Assembly (NCBI GenBank): GCA_018830105.1 | Contig: JAHJTC010000015.1 | Coordinates: 62,001-126,000 of the forward strand | Length of the DNA stretch: 64,000 nucleotides | Reading direction: 5' to 3' | From: Bacteroidota bacterium | GTDB taxonomy: Bacteria > Bacteroidota > Bacteroidia > Bacteroidales > F082 | In this document: in pieces, positions 18,363 through 27,086 of the stretch | Position numbering within the stretch: position 1 is the first letter of the stretch | How the letters are laid out: every line of letters begins with the position of its first letter | Position numbers and translations under genes: made by a program | The notes under the pieces: model-generated | What the model saw: only the letters and a program-made list of their open reading frames with translations | What the model was told of the DNA's origin: nothing | Database searches by the model: none

Positions 18363-19814
18363 ATGAATTGGATAGATTTAATGTTGTTTATTGTCTATAT
18401 GGCGGGCATGCTTGGTGTTGGCTATTATTTTCATTTACGCAACAAGAGTGTTGATGATTATTATGTAGGTGGCCGCGGCATGGGACGTTGGCACATTGGT
18501 TTATCTGTTGTTGCAACGGATGTAGGTGGAGGATTTTCGATAGGACTCGGAGGTCTGGGATTTGTTATGGGGCTTTCGGGCTCGTGGATGCTCTTTACAG
18601 GATTGATTGGTGCATGGCTAGCCGGCGTTTTCCTGATTCCAAGAATAAAGCAGCTCTCCGACAAAAAACAGTTTTTTACATTTCCCGAAGTCTTTGGCCA
18701 TTTTTACGGAGCCAAAGCAGCTTTACTCGCCGGGTTAATTTCAGGTATCGGCTATTTGGGCTTTACAAGCTCCCAGTTATTGGCCGGCGCCAAATTGGCA
18801 TCAGCAGCTTTTGTAGACCTCAATATCACACTTGCCCTAACAATTATGGGCTTTATTGCTGTAGTTTACACCGTTTTGGGCGGGATAAAAGCTGTTATTT
18901 ATACGGATACCGTGCAATGGATTTTGCTGATGTCGGGATTGATATTCCTGGGTATCCCGCTTTCATGGGTTGCCGTAGGTGGTTGGGAGGTGGTTTCTGC
19001 AACTTTACCTGATGAATATTTTTCGTTTAGCAACCTGAGCTGGCAACAGTTTCTTAATTGGATGGTCACCATCTTGCCAATTTGGTTTGTCGGGATGACG
19101 CTTTATCAGCGTATTTATGCCAGCAGATCTGCTTCAGAAGCCCGAAAAGCCTGGTTTATAGCAGGCGTTTTCGAGTGGCCTATCATGGCTTTTATGGGTG
19201 TAGGTTTGGGCATGTTGTCGCGGGTGGCTTATTTGAACGGGATGTTTGCTGAGCTTGGATTCCCGGCCGGAAGCGATATGGACGCTGAAATGGGATTGCC
19301 GCTTTTGCTCAGAACCATAATGCCCGTTGGGTTAATGGGATTGATATTATCAGCTTATTTTTCAGCTATTTTATCTACTGCCGATAGCTGCCTGATGGCT
19401 TCTTCGTCCAACTTTTTACATGATCTGATTCAGAAAATATTCCCAAGAGCCATCAGCGATAAGTTAATTATGAATGCGTCTAAGCTTCTCACTTTATTGT
19501 TAGGCGTAATAGCCGTGCTTATCGCATTAAAACTTACCGAAGTATTGTCGCTGATGCTTTATTCTTACGCGTTTATGGTTAGCGGATTGCTTGTTCCATT
19601 ACTGGCAGCAGTGTTCCTGCATATCCGTGATGAGAAAGCAGCGATCGTGTCGATGATTACAGGCGGAGGTACCACCATATCACTTATTATTTTGGCAAAA
19701 GATTTGCCTTTAGGACTGGATGCCAATGTGTTTGGAATTTTTGTATCTTTAGCGTCCTTTATTATTATTAATTCATTTAACAAGAAATTAAAACATGGAA
19801 ATTCAAATTTATGA
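18363..19814 (+). CDS. Sodium:solute symporter family transporter
   Basis: A 483-residue membrane protein with about 13 hydrophobic segments, the usual size for the SSS family. Typical features are 'NKSVDDYYVGGRGMGRWHIG' near the N-terminus, the Gly-rich TM1-2 region, and the 'AYFSAILSTADSCLMASSSN' helix that contributes to the sodium site. It likely imports an organic solute with Na+. The genes behind it encode an acetyltransferase and two amino-acid racemase-fold enzymes, so an amino acid or derivative is a reasonable guess. Its 3' end overlaps the acetyltransferase start by 20 bases. Confidence 0.88.
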   Translation: MNWIDLMLFIVYMAGMLGVGYYFHLRNKSVDDYYVGGRGMGRWHIGLSVVATDVGGGFSIGLGGLGFVMGLSGSWMLFTGLIGAWLAGVFLIPRIKQLSDKKQFFTFPEVFGHFYGAKAALLAGLISGIGYLGFTSSQLLAGAKLASAAFVDLNITLALTIMGFIAVVYTVLGGIKAVIYTDTVQWILLMSGLIFLGIPLSWVAVGGWEVVSATLPDEYFSFSNLSWQQFLNWMVTILPIWFVGMTLYQRIYASRSASEARKAWFIAGVFEWPIMAFMGVGLGMLSRVAYLNGMFAELGFPAGSDMDAEMGLPLLLRTIMPVGLMGLILSAYFSAILSTADSCLMASSSNFLHDLIQKIFPRAISDKLIMNASKLLTLLLGVIAVLIALKLTEVLSLMLYSYAFMVSGLLVPLLAAVFLHIRDEKAAIVSMITGGGTTISLIILAKDLPLGLDANVFGIFVSLASFIIINSFNKKLKHGNSNL

Positions 19815-20235
19815 CAGTTATCTGCCAATGGGCACTTTAGAAAAGAAACAAATTGTTGATTTTTTACATCAGCACCTCGATGAGTTTGGCGACACCAAAG
19901 AAGCCATCAAAAAGGCTATTGAGTATGCTGTTGGCGAGTCATCTGTTGTTGGTGGTTATGTGCTTGTTGGTAGTGTGGATGGTAAAATGGCCGGCGCTGT
20001 AGTGGTAAACCGCACAGGCATGGAGGAGTATATTCCGGAGAATATTTTAGTATATATAGCTGTTGATGCTGCCCTTCGTGGACAAGGTATCGGAAAACAG
20101 CTGATGAAGAAATCTATCGAACTGGCCAAAGGCAATGTGGCATTGCATGTGGAGCCAAACAATCCTGCACGCTTCTTATACGAAAAAGTTGGATTTACCA
20201 ATAAGTACCTCGAATACCGTTTGATTAAAAACTAA
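19795..20235 (+). CDS. GNAT-family N-acetyltransferase
   Basis: A 146-residue GNAT enzyme. The acetyl-CoA binding motif A is visible as 'IAVDAALRGQGIGKQLMKKS', followed by motif B-like 'ALHVEPNNPARFLYEKVGFT'. It should transfer an acetyl group to an amine, possibly an amino acid given the racemase genes that follow. It overlaps the symporter gene by 20 bases and the alanine racemase gene by one base (TAATG), so these genes are translationally linked. Confidence 0.87.
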   Translation: MEIQIYDSYLPMGTLEKKQIVDFLHQHLDEFGDTKEAIKKAIEYAVGESSVVGGYVLVGSVDGKMAGAVVVNRTGMEEYIPENILVYIAVDAALRGQGIGKQLMKKSIELAKGNVALHVEPNNPARFLYEKVGFTNKYLEYRLIKN

Positions 20236-21401
20236 TGAGAGAGCCCGGGTTTCAAACACCTTCAGTAATAGAGCTTAGCTTTGATGCCATACAGCACAAT
20301 CTGCGCTTCATTAAAAAGTTTGTAAAAAAACACGTACGTATTTCTTCTGTGATCAAAGGTAACGCCTATGGCCACGGCATCGAAATATATGTACCTGCCG
20401 CCGAACAATGTGGGATCGACCATTTTGCGGTTTTCAGCGCTGATGAGGCACAGCGCGTGGTAAAAGTGAAAAAACCAGAGACAGATGTAATGATAATGGG
20501 GTGGATTTCACCATCGCATATGTCGTGGGTGCTTGATAATAACATTCAGTTTTGGGTTTTTGAAACGGAAAGGCTCGAATACGCACTCAAACTTGCCCAT
20601 AGCAAACAAATTAAAGCCCAGATTCACATGGAGATGGAGACGGGCATGAACAGAACCGGCCTGAATCATGCTGACCTGGAAGTGGTATGGCCACTTTTGG
20701 AAACTTATCGGGATTCATTCAATTTAGTCGGTGTATGTACCCATTTGGCCGGTGCCGAAAGTATTGCCAATCATGTGCGAATTCAGCGTCAGATCAAGCG
20801 TTTCAGGGTGATGGTAAACCTCTTCAGATCGCGCAGTTACGAACCCGATGTGTTGCATGTTGCCAGCTCGGCTGCTACAATGGCCTATCCGGCTTTTCAA
20901 TATGATATGGTAAGGGTAGGTATTTTGCAGTATGGTTATTGGCCTAGTAAAGAGACTTTTATCCACTATATTAGTCGCAGAAAAGATAAATTGGATCCTT
21001 TGCGTCGAATCATAAGCTGGCGCAGTTGCGTGATGGCTGTAAAATTTGTTAAACAGGGCGAGTTTGTTAGTTATGGCACTACTTACCTGGCTACCGACGA
21101 CAAAACTATCGCAATTATACCTACTGGCTATTCGCATGGCTACAGCAGGTCATTGTCCAATTCGGGAAGGGTGCTCATCGGCGGACAGCGGGTTGCTGTA
21201 ATCGGCATGATCAATATGAACATGCTCATTGCAGATATTACCAGTCTTGATGAGGTAAACATTGGAGATGAGGTTACACTCATTGGAAATCAGCAAGATA
21301 TTTCTATCAGTGTGGCATCTTTTAGCGAACTTAGCGATCAATTAAATTATGAATTACTAACCCGGCTTCCTGCAGGTATTGCTCGTCGCCTTACATCTTA
21401 A
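20235..21401 (+). CDS. alr: Alanine racemase-fold PLP enzyme
   Basis: A 388-residue fold-type III PLP enzyme of alanine racemase length. The PLP lysine is Lys41 in 'SVIKGNAYGHG'. 'EMETGMNRTGL' and 'HVASSAATMAYP' form the barrel, and the C-terminal domain carries the tyrosine motif 'IPTGYSHGYSRSLSN'. The segment usually reading GRVSMDQ is here 'GMINMNML', so the second active-site neighbourhood is altered. The enzyme may act on an amino acid other than alanine. It lies between the acetyltransferase (1-base overlap) and a second racemase-fold gene (3-base gap). A cell-wall role is less likely than catabolism or D-amino-acid handling, by context. Confidence 0.82.
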   Translation: MREPGFQTPSVIELSFDAIQHNLRFIKKFVKKHVRISSVIKGNAYGHGIEIYVPAAEQCGIDHFAVFSADEAQRVVKVKKPETDVMIMGWISPSHMSWVLDNNIQFWVFETERLEYALKLAHSKQIKAQIHMEMETGMNRTGLNHADLEVVWPLLETYRDSFNLVGVCTHLAGAESIANHVRIQRQIKRFRVMVNLFRSRSYEPDVLHVASSAATMAYPAFQYDMVRVGILQYGYWPSKETFIHYISRRKDKLDPLRRIISWRSCVMAVKFVKQGEFVSYGTTYLATDDKTIAIIPTGYSHGYSRSLSNSGRVLIGGQRVAVIGMINMNMLIADITSLDEVNIGDEVTLIGNQQDISISVASFSELSDQLNYELLTRLPAGIARRLTS

Positions 21402-21404
21402 GTC

Positions 21405-22487
21405 ATGGCATACATAGAACTCGATTATCAAAAGCTTCATCACAACTTCCAGTTTCTGGATCAGTTTTTCTCGAAGAGAGCTATTCAATGGGGGGTTGTT
21501 TCGAAGTTGCTTTGCGGCAATGAGAAATACATCAGAGAGCTAATAGAAATGGGCATTCGTGAGGTGCACGATAGCCGGATCAGCAATCTGAAGGTGATCA
21601 AAAAAATTAATCCGAACGTCCAAACGGTTTACATCAAACCTCCTGCCAGAAGGGCGGTCAACAGCCTTGTAAAATATGCCGATGTGAGTTTTAATACGGA
21701 ATTTGACACGATTAAACTGATATCTGATGAAGCTGTCAGACAGCAAAAAAAGCATAAAATAATTATCATGGTCGAGATGGGTGACCTGCGTGAGGGTGTG
21801 CTTGGAGATAACCTGGTGGAGTTCTATTCTTCCATTTTTAAGTTACCCAATATTGAAATTGTGGGTTTGGGCACCAACCTCAATTGCCTGAATGGCGTGA
21901 TGCCCAGTCATGATAAGTTGATTCAGCTCAGCCTTTATAAACAGCTCATTGAGGCCACTTTCAAGGTAAAGATTCAATGGGTTTCGGGAGGGAGTTCCGT
22001 CACAATTCCACTGCTTTTGAAGAAGATGCTGCCTACGGGCGTAAACCATTTCAGAATAGGGGAGACCCTGTATTTTGGAAATAATCTGGTGACACAGAAG
22101 ACCATCAAAGGCATGAAATCAAACGTGTTTACGCTATATACTGAAATAGTTGAACTGATGGAAAAACCTGTCGTTCCGATTGGTGAGCTGGGCACAAATG
22201 TTGCCGGTGAACGCTATGAGGTGAATGAAGCGGATTATGGTAAATCTTCGTGTCGTGCGCTGCTTGATGTGGGATTGCTCGATGTTGATCCTCAGCACTT
22301 AACGCCAACAAAGCCCGGTATTGAAATTACTGGTGCAAGTTCGGATATGTTGGCCGTGGATTTGGGTAAAAATCGCAGAAATATCAAAGTGGGTGATTTG
22401 CTGGCCTTTAATCTGGATTATATGGGAGTGCTTAAAATACTGAACTCTAATTATATAGAAAAACGTATCACGAATAGAAACGCTTAA
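21405..22487 (+). CDS. Alanine/ornithine racemase-family PLP enzyme
   Basis: A 360-residue fold-type III PLP protein with N-terminal barrel 'MAYIELDYQKLHHNF', the candidate PLP lysine in 'WGVVSKLLCGN', and 'IVMVEMGDLREGV'-like and 'GGSSVTIPLLL' motifs that resemble the ornithine racemase branch more than classical Alr. 'GVNHFRIGETLYFG' is characteristic of that branch. It is the last gene of the symporter operon. Two different racemase-fold enzymes side by side suggest interconversion of a D- and L-amino acid imported by the symporter. Confidence 0.8.
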   Translation: MAYIELDYQKLHHNFQFLDQFFSKRAIQWGVVSKLLCGNEKYIRELIEMGIREVHDSRISNLKVIKKINPNVQTVYIKPPARRAVNSLVKYADVSFNTEFDTIKLISDEAVRQQKKHKIIIMVEMGDLREGVLGDNLVEFYSSIFKLPNIEIVGLGTNLNCLNGVMPSHDKLIQLSLYKQLIEATFKVKIQWVSGGSSVTIPLLLKKMLPTGVNHFRIGETLYFGNNLVTQKTIKGMKSNVFTLYTEIVELMEKPVVPIGELGTNVAGERYEVNEADYGKSSCRALLDVGLLDVDPQHLTPTKPGIEITGASSDMLAVDLGKNRRNIKVGDLLAFNLDYMGVLKILNSNYIEKRITNRNA

Positions 22488-22499
22488 ACGAAGGAATAA

Positions 22500-23246
22500 T
22501 CAGGATCGGCCTTCTTCTTTTAAAATTGTGGTGTAGTGTTTCAAGCTGCGAAGCAATAAGGTGACTACCAATGCGCCGCCAAAAACATAAACAGAAAGCC
22601 TATTGCTATCGAAACTGCCTGTCTGGAAGTAATTTCTTAGCAGATCGATAAACACAAAGCCTGTTACTGTTGCCATCATTCCGGAATATTCGCGTCGCAA
22701 CACACTTTTCAGGCTAAAAGGTATAGTATTCTTTTTATACCCTCTGATGCAGGGAATAAATGCAGGTGTTGATAACGACCATTCCAGGTAGGATGCGCCA
22801 AATTTCTTTTCCAAAAAGCGTTCTTCGGCAAACATAATCCGCTCATAGTATAGCCAAAATGCAAGTGAAATAATCACCACAAAGCTAAAATTGAACGTAA
22901 ACAATACGATTCCGATCCACATAAAATAGTTGCCAACATATAGCGGATGTCGCATCAGGCTGTAAATCCCCGAAGTGTTCAGGCTCTCGGCAACTTGCCC
23001 TTCTTTGGTGTTTCTGCCCGAGGTGCCTTTGGGAGTGGTACCAATACTTATGGCCCTGATGATAAAACCAAGCACACTTAAGAAAACTGCAACAATGGTT
23101 ATAATGATTTGTGCATCAGCACTTAGCCAGGTTGTTGGTGTGAAATATACTACCGGAATAGCCAATATAAACAATACCACCGGGAGTTCGCCACGATGGC
23201 GAAAAAGCCAGTTTCCACTGTTCTCGAAGGAGTGAATGAGTGCCAT
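22500..23246 (-). CDS. Isoprenylcysteine carboxyl methyltransferase-family membrane protein
   Basis: A 248-residue membrane protein with about five hydrophobic segments. The ICMT/PEMT family signature is present: 'SGIYSLMRHPLYVGNYFMWI' followed about 50 residues later by 'EERFLEKKFGASYLEWSLST'. Bacterial members are thought to methylate lipids or isoprenoid-like substrates using SAM; the substrate is unknown. It is convergent with the racemase operon (12-base gap) and appears monocistronic. Confidence 0.82.
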   Translation of the reverse strand: MALIHSFENSGNWLFRHRGELPVVLFILAIPVVYFTPTTWLSADAQIIITIVAVFLSVLGFIIRAISIGTTPKGTSGRNTKEGQVAESLNTSGIYSLMRHPLYVGNYFMWIGIVLFTFNFSFVVIISLAFWLYYERIMFAEERFLEKKFGASYLEWSLSTPAFIPCIRGYKKNTIPFSLKSVLRREYSGMMATVTGFVFIDLLRNYFQTGSFDSNRLSVYVFGGALVVTLLLRSLKHYTTILKEEGRS

Positions 23247-23417
23247 AATTATTATTTTTTGCGGGGCAAAGGTAAGTTTTTCAACTATATCATCTGACTA
23301 TTTGATCGCAGTGCTCAAGCTGCCAGTGAAAAAGTGATATGGAATTTTTTAATCATAGCTTTTCAATGTAAGGTATGCTACTGTCAATGTCTTTTCCACG
23401 AAAACCCGTCTTGCGCT

Positions 23418-26360
23418 TCATTCTTCCCGTGGGTCTTTCTTCACGGGCAGGCGTGCCATCTTTTCCACCTCCAGCATCGGATAGCCAAACTCCTCTACTA
23501 CACGTCCGAGCAGCAGGTAAACGCCTGCCCCCTGAAAAGGATACTGTTTCAGCGAAGGCGGAAAATGTACTGTATCGAACATTGCTCCCTGGTAATCCAA
23601 AAAGGTGCCGAAATGCATCAGCTCACCACGCACTGTTTTCACATACTTTATCGTCACCAGCTTGCCCAGCATACGTTTGCGTTTACCCACATGCTGCAGC
23701 ATCTCTTCTGCCTGTGCCTCTCCCCTAAAAGGCGTCACCAGCATCTCAAAGTCTGTCATGCTCACTGGAAAACCCAGCAGTTCCAGCTCGTCATAGGCAT
23801 CCTCCAGCGGTTCAGTATCTAAGTTTGGAAGCTGATAGTGCCGTGCCTGCTCCTTAAATAGCAGTGCCGCCTGATCCAGCGTATGGCTCTTTTTGCGATA
23901 CAGGTGCGCCTCCCAAAGTAACCCGGGCTTGGGCTGTCCGGTAAATGCAAAAGCGCCTGCTCTGATCAGTAGGATTAGCTGCTCCATGCCGGGCTTTAAG
24001 CGGTCGATAAAGTCGTGCAGATCTTTGAAGTGACCCCGTTTTTTGCGCTCTTCGATCAGCTGCTGTGCCAGTTTTTCTTCCATCCCGGCCACATGAATAA
24101 AACCAATATATACCGTAGTGTCGCGCAGTGAAGTCAGATAATGGCTTTGGTTTATGCACGGAAGGTGGATAAAGCCACCCTGCCGCCTGGCCTCATTAAA
24201 ATAGACCCAGGTGTGATAGAAACCGCCAAAGTTATTGATCACCGCTACCTGAAACTCCAGTGGATAATGTGCCTTCAGAAACAAGCTCTGAAAACTCTCT
24301 ACTGCATACGAAGCCGAGTGTGCTTTGGAAAAGGAATAGCCGGCAAAGGATTCAATCTGTCGCCATACCTCTTTGGTAATTTCTTCGGGATAGCCACGCG
24401 CACTGCAGTTGCTGAAAAAGCGGTCTATAATGGCTTCGAACTCTCGTTGCTTGCGTTTTTTGCCACTCATGATACGCCGCAGCACATCGGCATCCGCCAG
24501 ATCGAGGCCTGCAAAATGATGGCACACCTTGAGCACATCTTCCTGATAAACCATTACCCCGTAAGTCTCTTTCAGCTGTTCTTTCATCACCGGATGGATG
24601 TAGCTGAAGCTTTCTGGATGATGAAAACGGTTGATATATTCGCGCATCATACCCGACTTGGCCACGCCGGGGCGGATGATGGAGCTGGCAGCCACCAGGG
24701 TGAGATAGTTGTCGCATTGCAGCTTGCGCAACAGTCCGCGCATGGCAGGACTTTCGATATAAAAGCATCCGTTGGTCTCGGCGCGTCGCAGCTGGTCTTT
24801 TACCTTGGGGTCGTCCTTAAATTGCTGTATCTGATGCACATCGATGGTGATTCTTCGGTTATCCCTGATGATATCAGCTGCATCTTTGATATGTCCGATG
24901 CCGCGCTGGCTCAGGATGTCGAGCTTCTCATAACCTAAGTCTTCCGACACGTACATATCCCATTGGGTGGTCAAAAATCCCTTGGGAGGCATGTCGAGGG
25001 CTACATAATTGGTGAGGGGTTCTTCGGAGATGAGTATGCCGCCGGCGTGAATGCTGCGCTGATTTGGGAAGTCAACGATCTCTTTGGCCAGTTCATGGAT
25101 ATGGCGTGTGATTTTATTGAGGGTGTGAAAACGCCCGGGATTGCTCACCAGTTCATCGATTTCCTGTTTGGGAAGCCCATGCACTTTGCCCAGTTCGCGG
25201 TAGATCGATTTGCCCCGAAAAGTGGAAATGGTACCCAGTAAAGCGGTATATTTACTGCCATAGCGCTTAAAAATATAGTCGATCACTTCATCGCGTTCCT
25301 TCCAGGAATAATCGATATCGAAATCGGGTGGGCTGCTGCGTTTAGGATTTAGGAAACGCTCGAAATACAGGTCGAGCTCAATAGGATCTACATCAGTGAT
25401 ACGCAGGCAATAAGCCACCACACTGTTGGCACCGCTCCCGCGTCCCACATGGTAAAAGCCGCGCGACATAGAATAACGGATCACATCCCAGGTGATAAGA
25501 AAATAGGCCGAAAAGCCCAGTTTGTCTATGATGTCAAGCTCATTTTCTACCCGTTTGCGTGCTGTAGCATTGGTTTTGCCATAGCGGTAAGCCAATCCGT
25601 CGTAAGCCAGTTTGTGTAGCAGCTCGCGGTCGTCGGAGACATTACCCGTAAAGGTTTTCTTGTTTTTGATCGTGGTGAAGTCGAAGTCGATAGCGCATGC
25701 TTCAGCAAGCTTTTCTGTGGTTTTTAGCAAGCCGGGATACAAGGCGAAAGCTGCCCTGAGCCTTAGTGGCGGCAGCATTATCTCATCTGCAGCAGCAAAC
25801 TGATCAGGGCCGAGTTTGCTGAGTAAACAATTGTGGTCGATGGCCCGCAGGTTTTGGTGAACATACCAGCTTTTTTCATCGCTGAAACTAACAGGCTGCA
25901 TCAGTACGAGCTTCTCCTGCTTAAAGCGTAAATCGGAATTGAGTAGCCTGGAAACTTGTGAGAGCCGCACACCCAGAAATTCGTTGTCGCGCAGCTGCGA
26001 TGGCTTACGACTTCCGGCCGGATAAATCACAAATACCTCATCAAAAGGTGGAGCAAGCTCGGGATAGGAATCGCCGCTGAGATTATGGCGGGTAAGTAAC
26101 TCGTTCAGCTCTCTGAAACCGCTATTGCTGCGCGCTAAGCCTACATACTGCAGCTGATCTCCATTGCGAAACTCAACACCTGCAATGGGTTTGATGCCTT
26201 GCTTGCCGCATTCGCGCACAAAATCGACCATGCCCATGCTGTTGTTGATGTCGGTGAGTGCCAGCATCTGTATGCCCATGCTTTTTGCACTACTTACCAG
26301 CGATTCAATGGAGAGCGTGCCATAGCGAAGGCTGTAATAGCTGTGGTTATTGAGGTACAT
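23418..26360 (-). CDS. dnaE2: DNA polymerase III alpha subunit, DnaE2-type
   Basis: A 980-residue C-family DNA polymerase, shorter than the replicative DnaE. The N-terminal PHP domain has lost metal ligands: 'LNNHSYYSLRYG' replaces the usual LHxHS pattern and 'LALTDINNSMG' replaces TDHxxxxG. The polymerase palm has 'GRGSGANSVVAYCL' (307-320) and catalytic Asp347 and Asp349 in 'PPDFDIDY'. A helix-hairpin-helix and an OB fold ('GKLVTIKYVKTVRGELMHFG') follow. Bacteroidota DnaE2 proteins are usually tied to damage-induced mutagenesis with ImuA/ImuB, but neither gene is in the window. The inactive PHP domain fits an error-prone enzyme, but this is inferred. Confidence 0.85.
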   Translation of the reverse strand: MYLNNHSYYSLRYGTLSIESLVSSAKSMGIQMLALTDINNSMGMVDFVRECGKQGIKPIAGVEFRNGDQLQYVGLARSNSGFRELNELLTRHNLSGDSYPELAPPFDEVFVIYPAGSRKPSQLRDNEFLGVRLSQVSRLLNSDLRFKQEKLVLMQPVSFSDEKSWYVHQNLRAIDHNCLLSKLGPDQFAAADEIMLPPLRLRAAFALYPGLLKTTEKLAEACAIDFDFTTIKNKKTFTGNVSDDRELLHKLAYDGLAYRYGKTNATARKRVENELDIIDKLGFSAYFLITWDVIRYSMSRGFYHVGRGSGANSVVAYCLRITDVDPIELDLYFERFLNPKRSSPPDFDIDYSWKERDEVIDYIFKRYGSKYTALLGTISTFRGKSIYRELGKVHGLPKQEIDELVSNPGRFHTLNKITRHIHELAKEIVDFPNQRSIHAGGILISEEPLTNYVALDMPPKGFLTTQWDMYVSEDLGYEKLDILSQRGIGHIKDAADIIRDNRRITIDVHQIQQFKDDPKVKDQLRRAETNGCFYIESPAMRGLLRKLQCDNYLTLVAASSIIRPGVAKSGMMREYINRFHHPESFSYIHPVMKEQLKETYGVMVYQEDVLKVCHHFAGLDLADADVLRRIMSGKKRKQREFEAIIDRFFSNCSARGYPEEITKEVWRQIESFAGYSFSKAHSASYAVESFQSLFLKAHYPLEFQVAVINNFGGFYHTWVYFNEARRQGGFIHLPCINQSHYLTSLRDTTVYIGFIHVAGMEEKLAQQLIEERKKRGHFKDLHDFIDRLKPGMEQLILLIRAGAFAFTGQPKPGLLWEAHLYRKKSHTLDQAALLFKEQARHYQLPNLDTEPLEDAYDELELLGFPVSMTDFEMLVTPFRGEAQAEEMLQHVGKRKRMLGKLVTIKYVKTVRGELMHFGTFLDYQGAMFDTVHFPPSLKQYPFQGAGVYLLLGRVVEEFGYPMLEVEKMARLPVKKDPREE

Positions 26361-26463
26361 AAAATCCCGCTTTTGCTGATGTAAACTTGCTGAAGCAGGT
26401 GTTCAGCTGAGCTGTTGTGCCTGTCAAAATCTGATAGCAGTGCATCATGGGTAAGTCAGTCTT

Positions 26464-26512
26464 AAAATGATTAAAAAAGCGTCAAAAATTACGATGTTAA
26501 TTTAATCATTTT
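26464..26512. repeat. Perfect 12-bp inverted repeat upstream of dnaE2
   Basis: AAAATGATTAAA (26464-26475) and TTTAATCATTTT (26501-26512) are exact reverse complements separated by 25 bases. They lie about 100 bases upstream of the dnaE2 start on the minus strand. This could be an operator for dnaE2 or an AT-rich hairpin. Confidence 0.4.
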
Positions 26513-26643
26513 AGTAAGGCTGTCAACTAAAAAATGCGTGAAGGTGTGATTTTGATTTGGAACAGGCTTTCTGATTAGCTGACAAACGATGAACATTTTG
26601 AGATTTTTGCGGTTATTAAGTTCTATTGCAATTGCTTAATGTT

Positions 26644-26700
26644 CATTTCAAGATTGACATCAACGGAGATAGCTTCGAGACAATTTATCTTCTTGAAATG
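26644..26700. repeat. Perfect 10-bp inverted repeat upstream of the Lacal_2735-type gene
   Basis: CATTTCAAGA (26644-26653) and TCTTGAAATG (26691-26700) are exact reverse complements separated by 37 bases and end 40 bases before the small gene's ATG. It is a possible regulatory hairpin or operator. Otherwise the 26361-26740 gap has no gene. Confidence 0.4.
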
Positions 26701-26740
26701 ACTGTCACACAAACCGTCAAAATTGATAACAACTACAACT

Positions 26741-26908
26741 ATGTTTGGATTATTTAAAAAGAAATCAGCAAAAGACAAGCTTCACGATCAATATGAGAAG
26801 CTGATGGCGCAATCACATGCCTTGTCGAAAACAAATCGTGCAGAAAGTGACAAAAAATATGCGGAAGCTCAGGAATTAATCAAGCAGATTGATAATCTTG
26901 AATCCTGA
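26741..26908 (+). CDS. Small Lacal_2735-family protein
   Basis: A 55-residue, highly charged helical protein: 'MFGLFKKKSAKDKLHDQYEK', then 'SKTNRAESDKKYAEAQELIK' toward the end. It matches the pattern of the Lacal_2735 family of short Bacteroidota proteins, whose function is unknown. I used the ATG at 26741 since the family starts with MFGLFKKKS. An upstream TTG at 26723 would add six residues with no family support. Confidence 0.75.
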   Translation: MFGLFKKKSAKDKLHDQYEKLMAQSHALSKTNRAESDKKYAEAQELIKQIDNLES

Positions 26909-26917
26909 TTGACGAAG

Positions 26918-27085
26918 TAGTGTTTGTCCATAAAATGAGTGTTTAGTTCATAATGTCTTGGGCTTGAGCTTTAAAGTTTGAGGGCAAGGCTTGCAAGGAG
27001 TGAATGCCAGAAATCCCGAACTTAGGGGATGACTGGCATGAATGACGCGCATAACGCAGCCATCAGACTTTAAAGACAAACACTA
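26918..27085. repeat. 168-bp palindromic, MITE-like element
   Basis: Ends TAGTGTTTGTC (26918-26928) and GACAAACACTA (27075-27085) are perfect 11-bp inverted repeats. A second pair, CTTTAAAGTTTGA (26969-26981) and TCAGACTTTAAAG (27063-27075), matches at 12 of 13. A central hairpin has ATGCCAG (27004-27010) against CTGGCAT (27033-27039). No coding frame is present. The 15-mer GTGTTTGTCCATAAA at the left end recurs, inverted, at 60688-60702, which suggests a dispersed family. Confidence 0.6.
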
Positions 27086-27086
27086 A

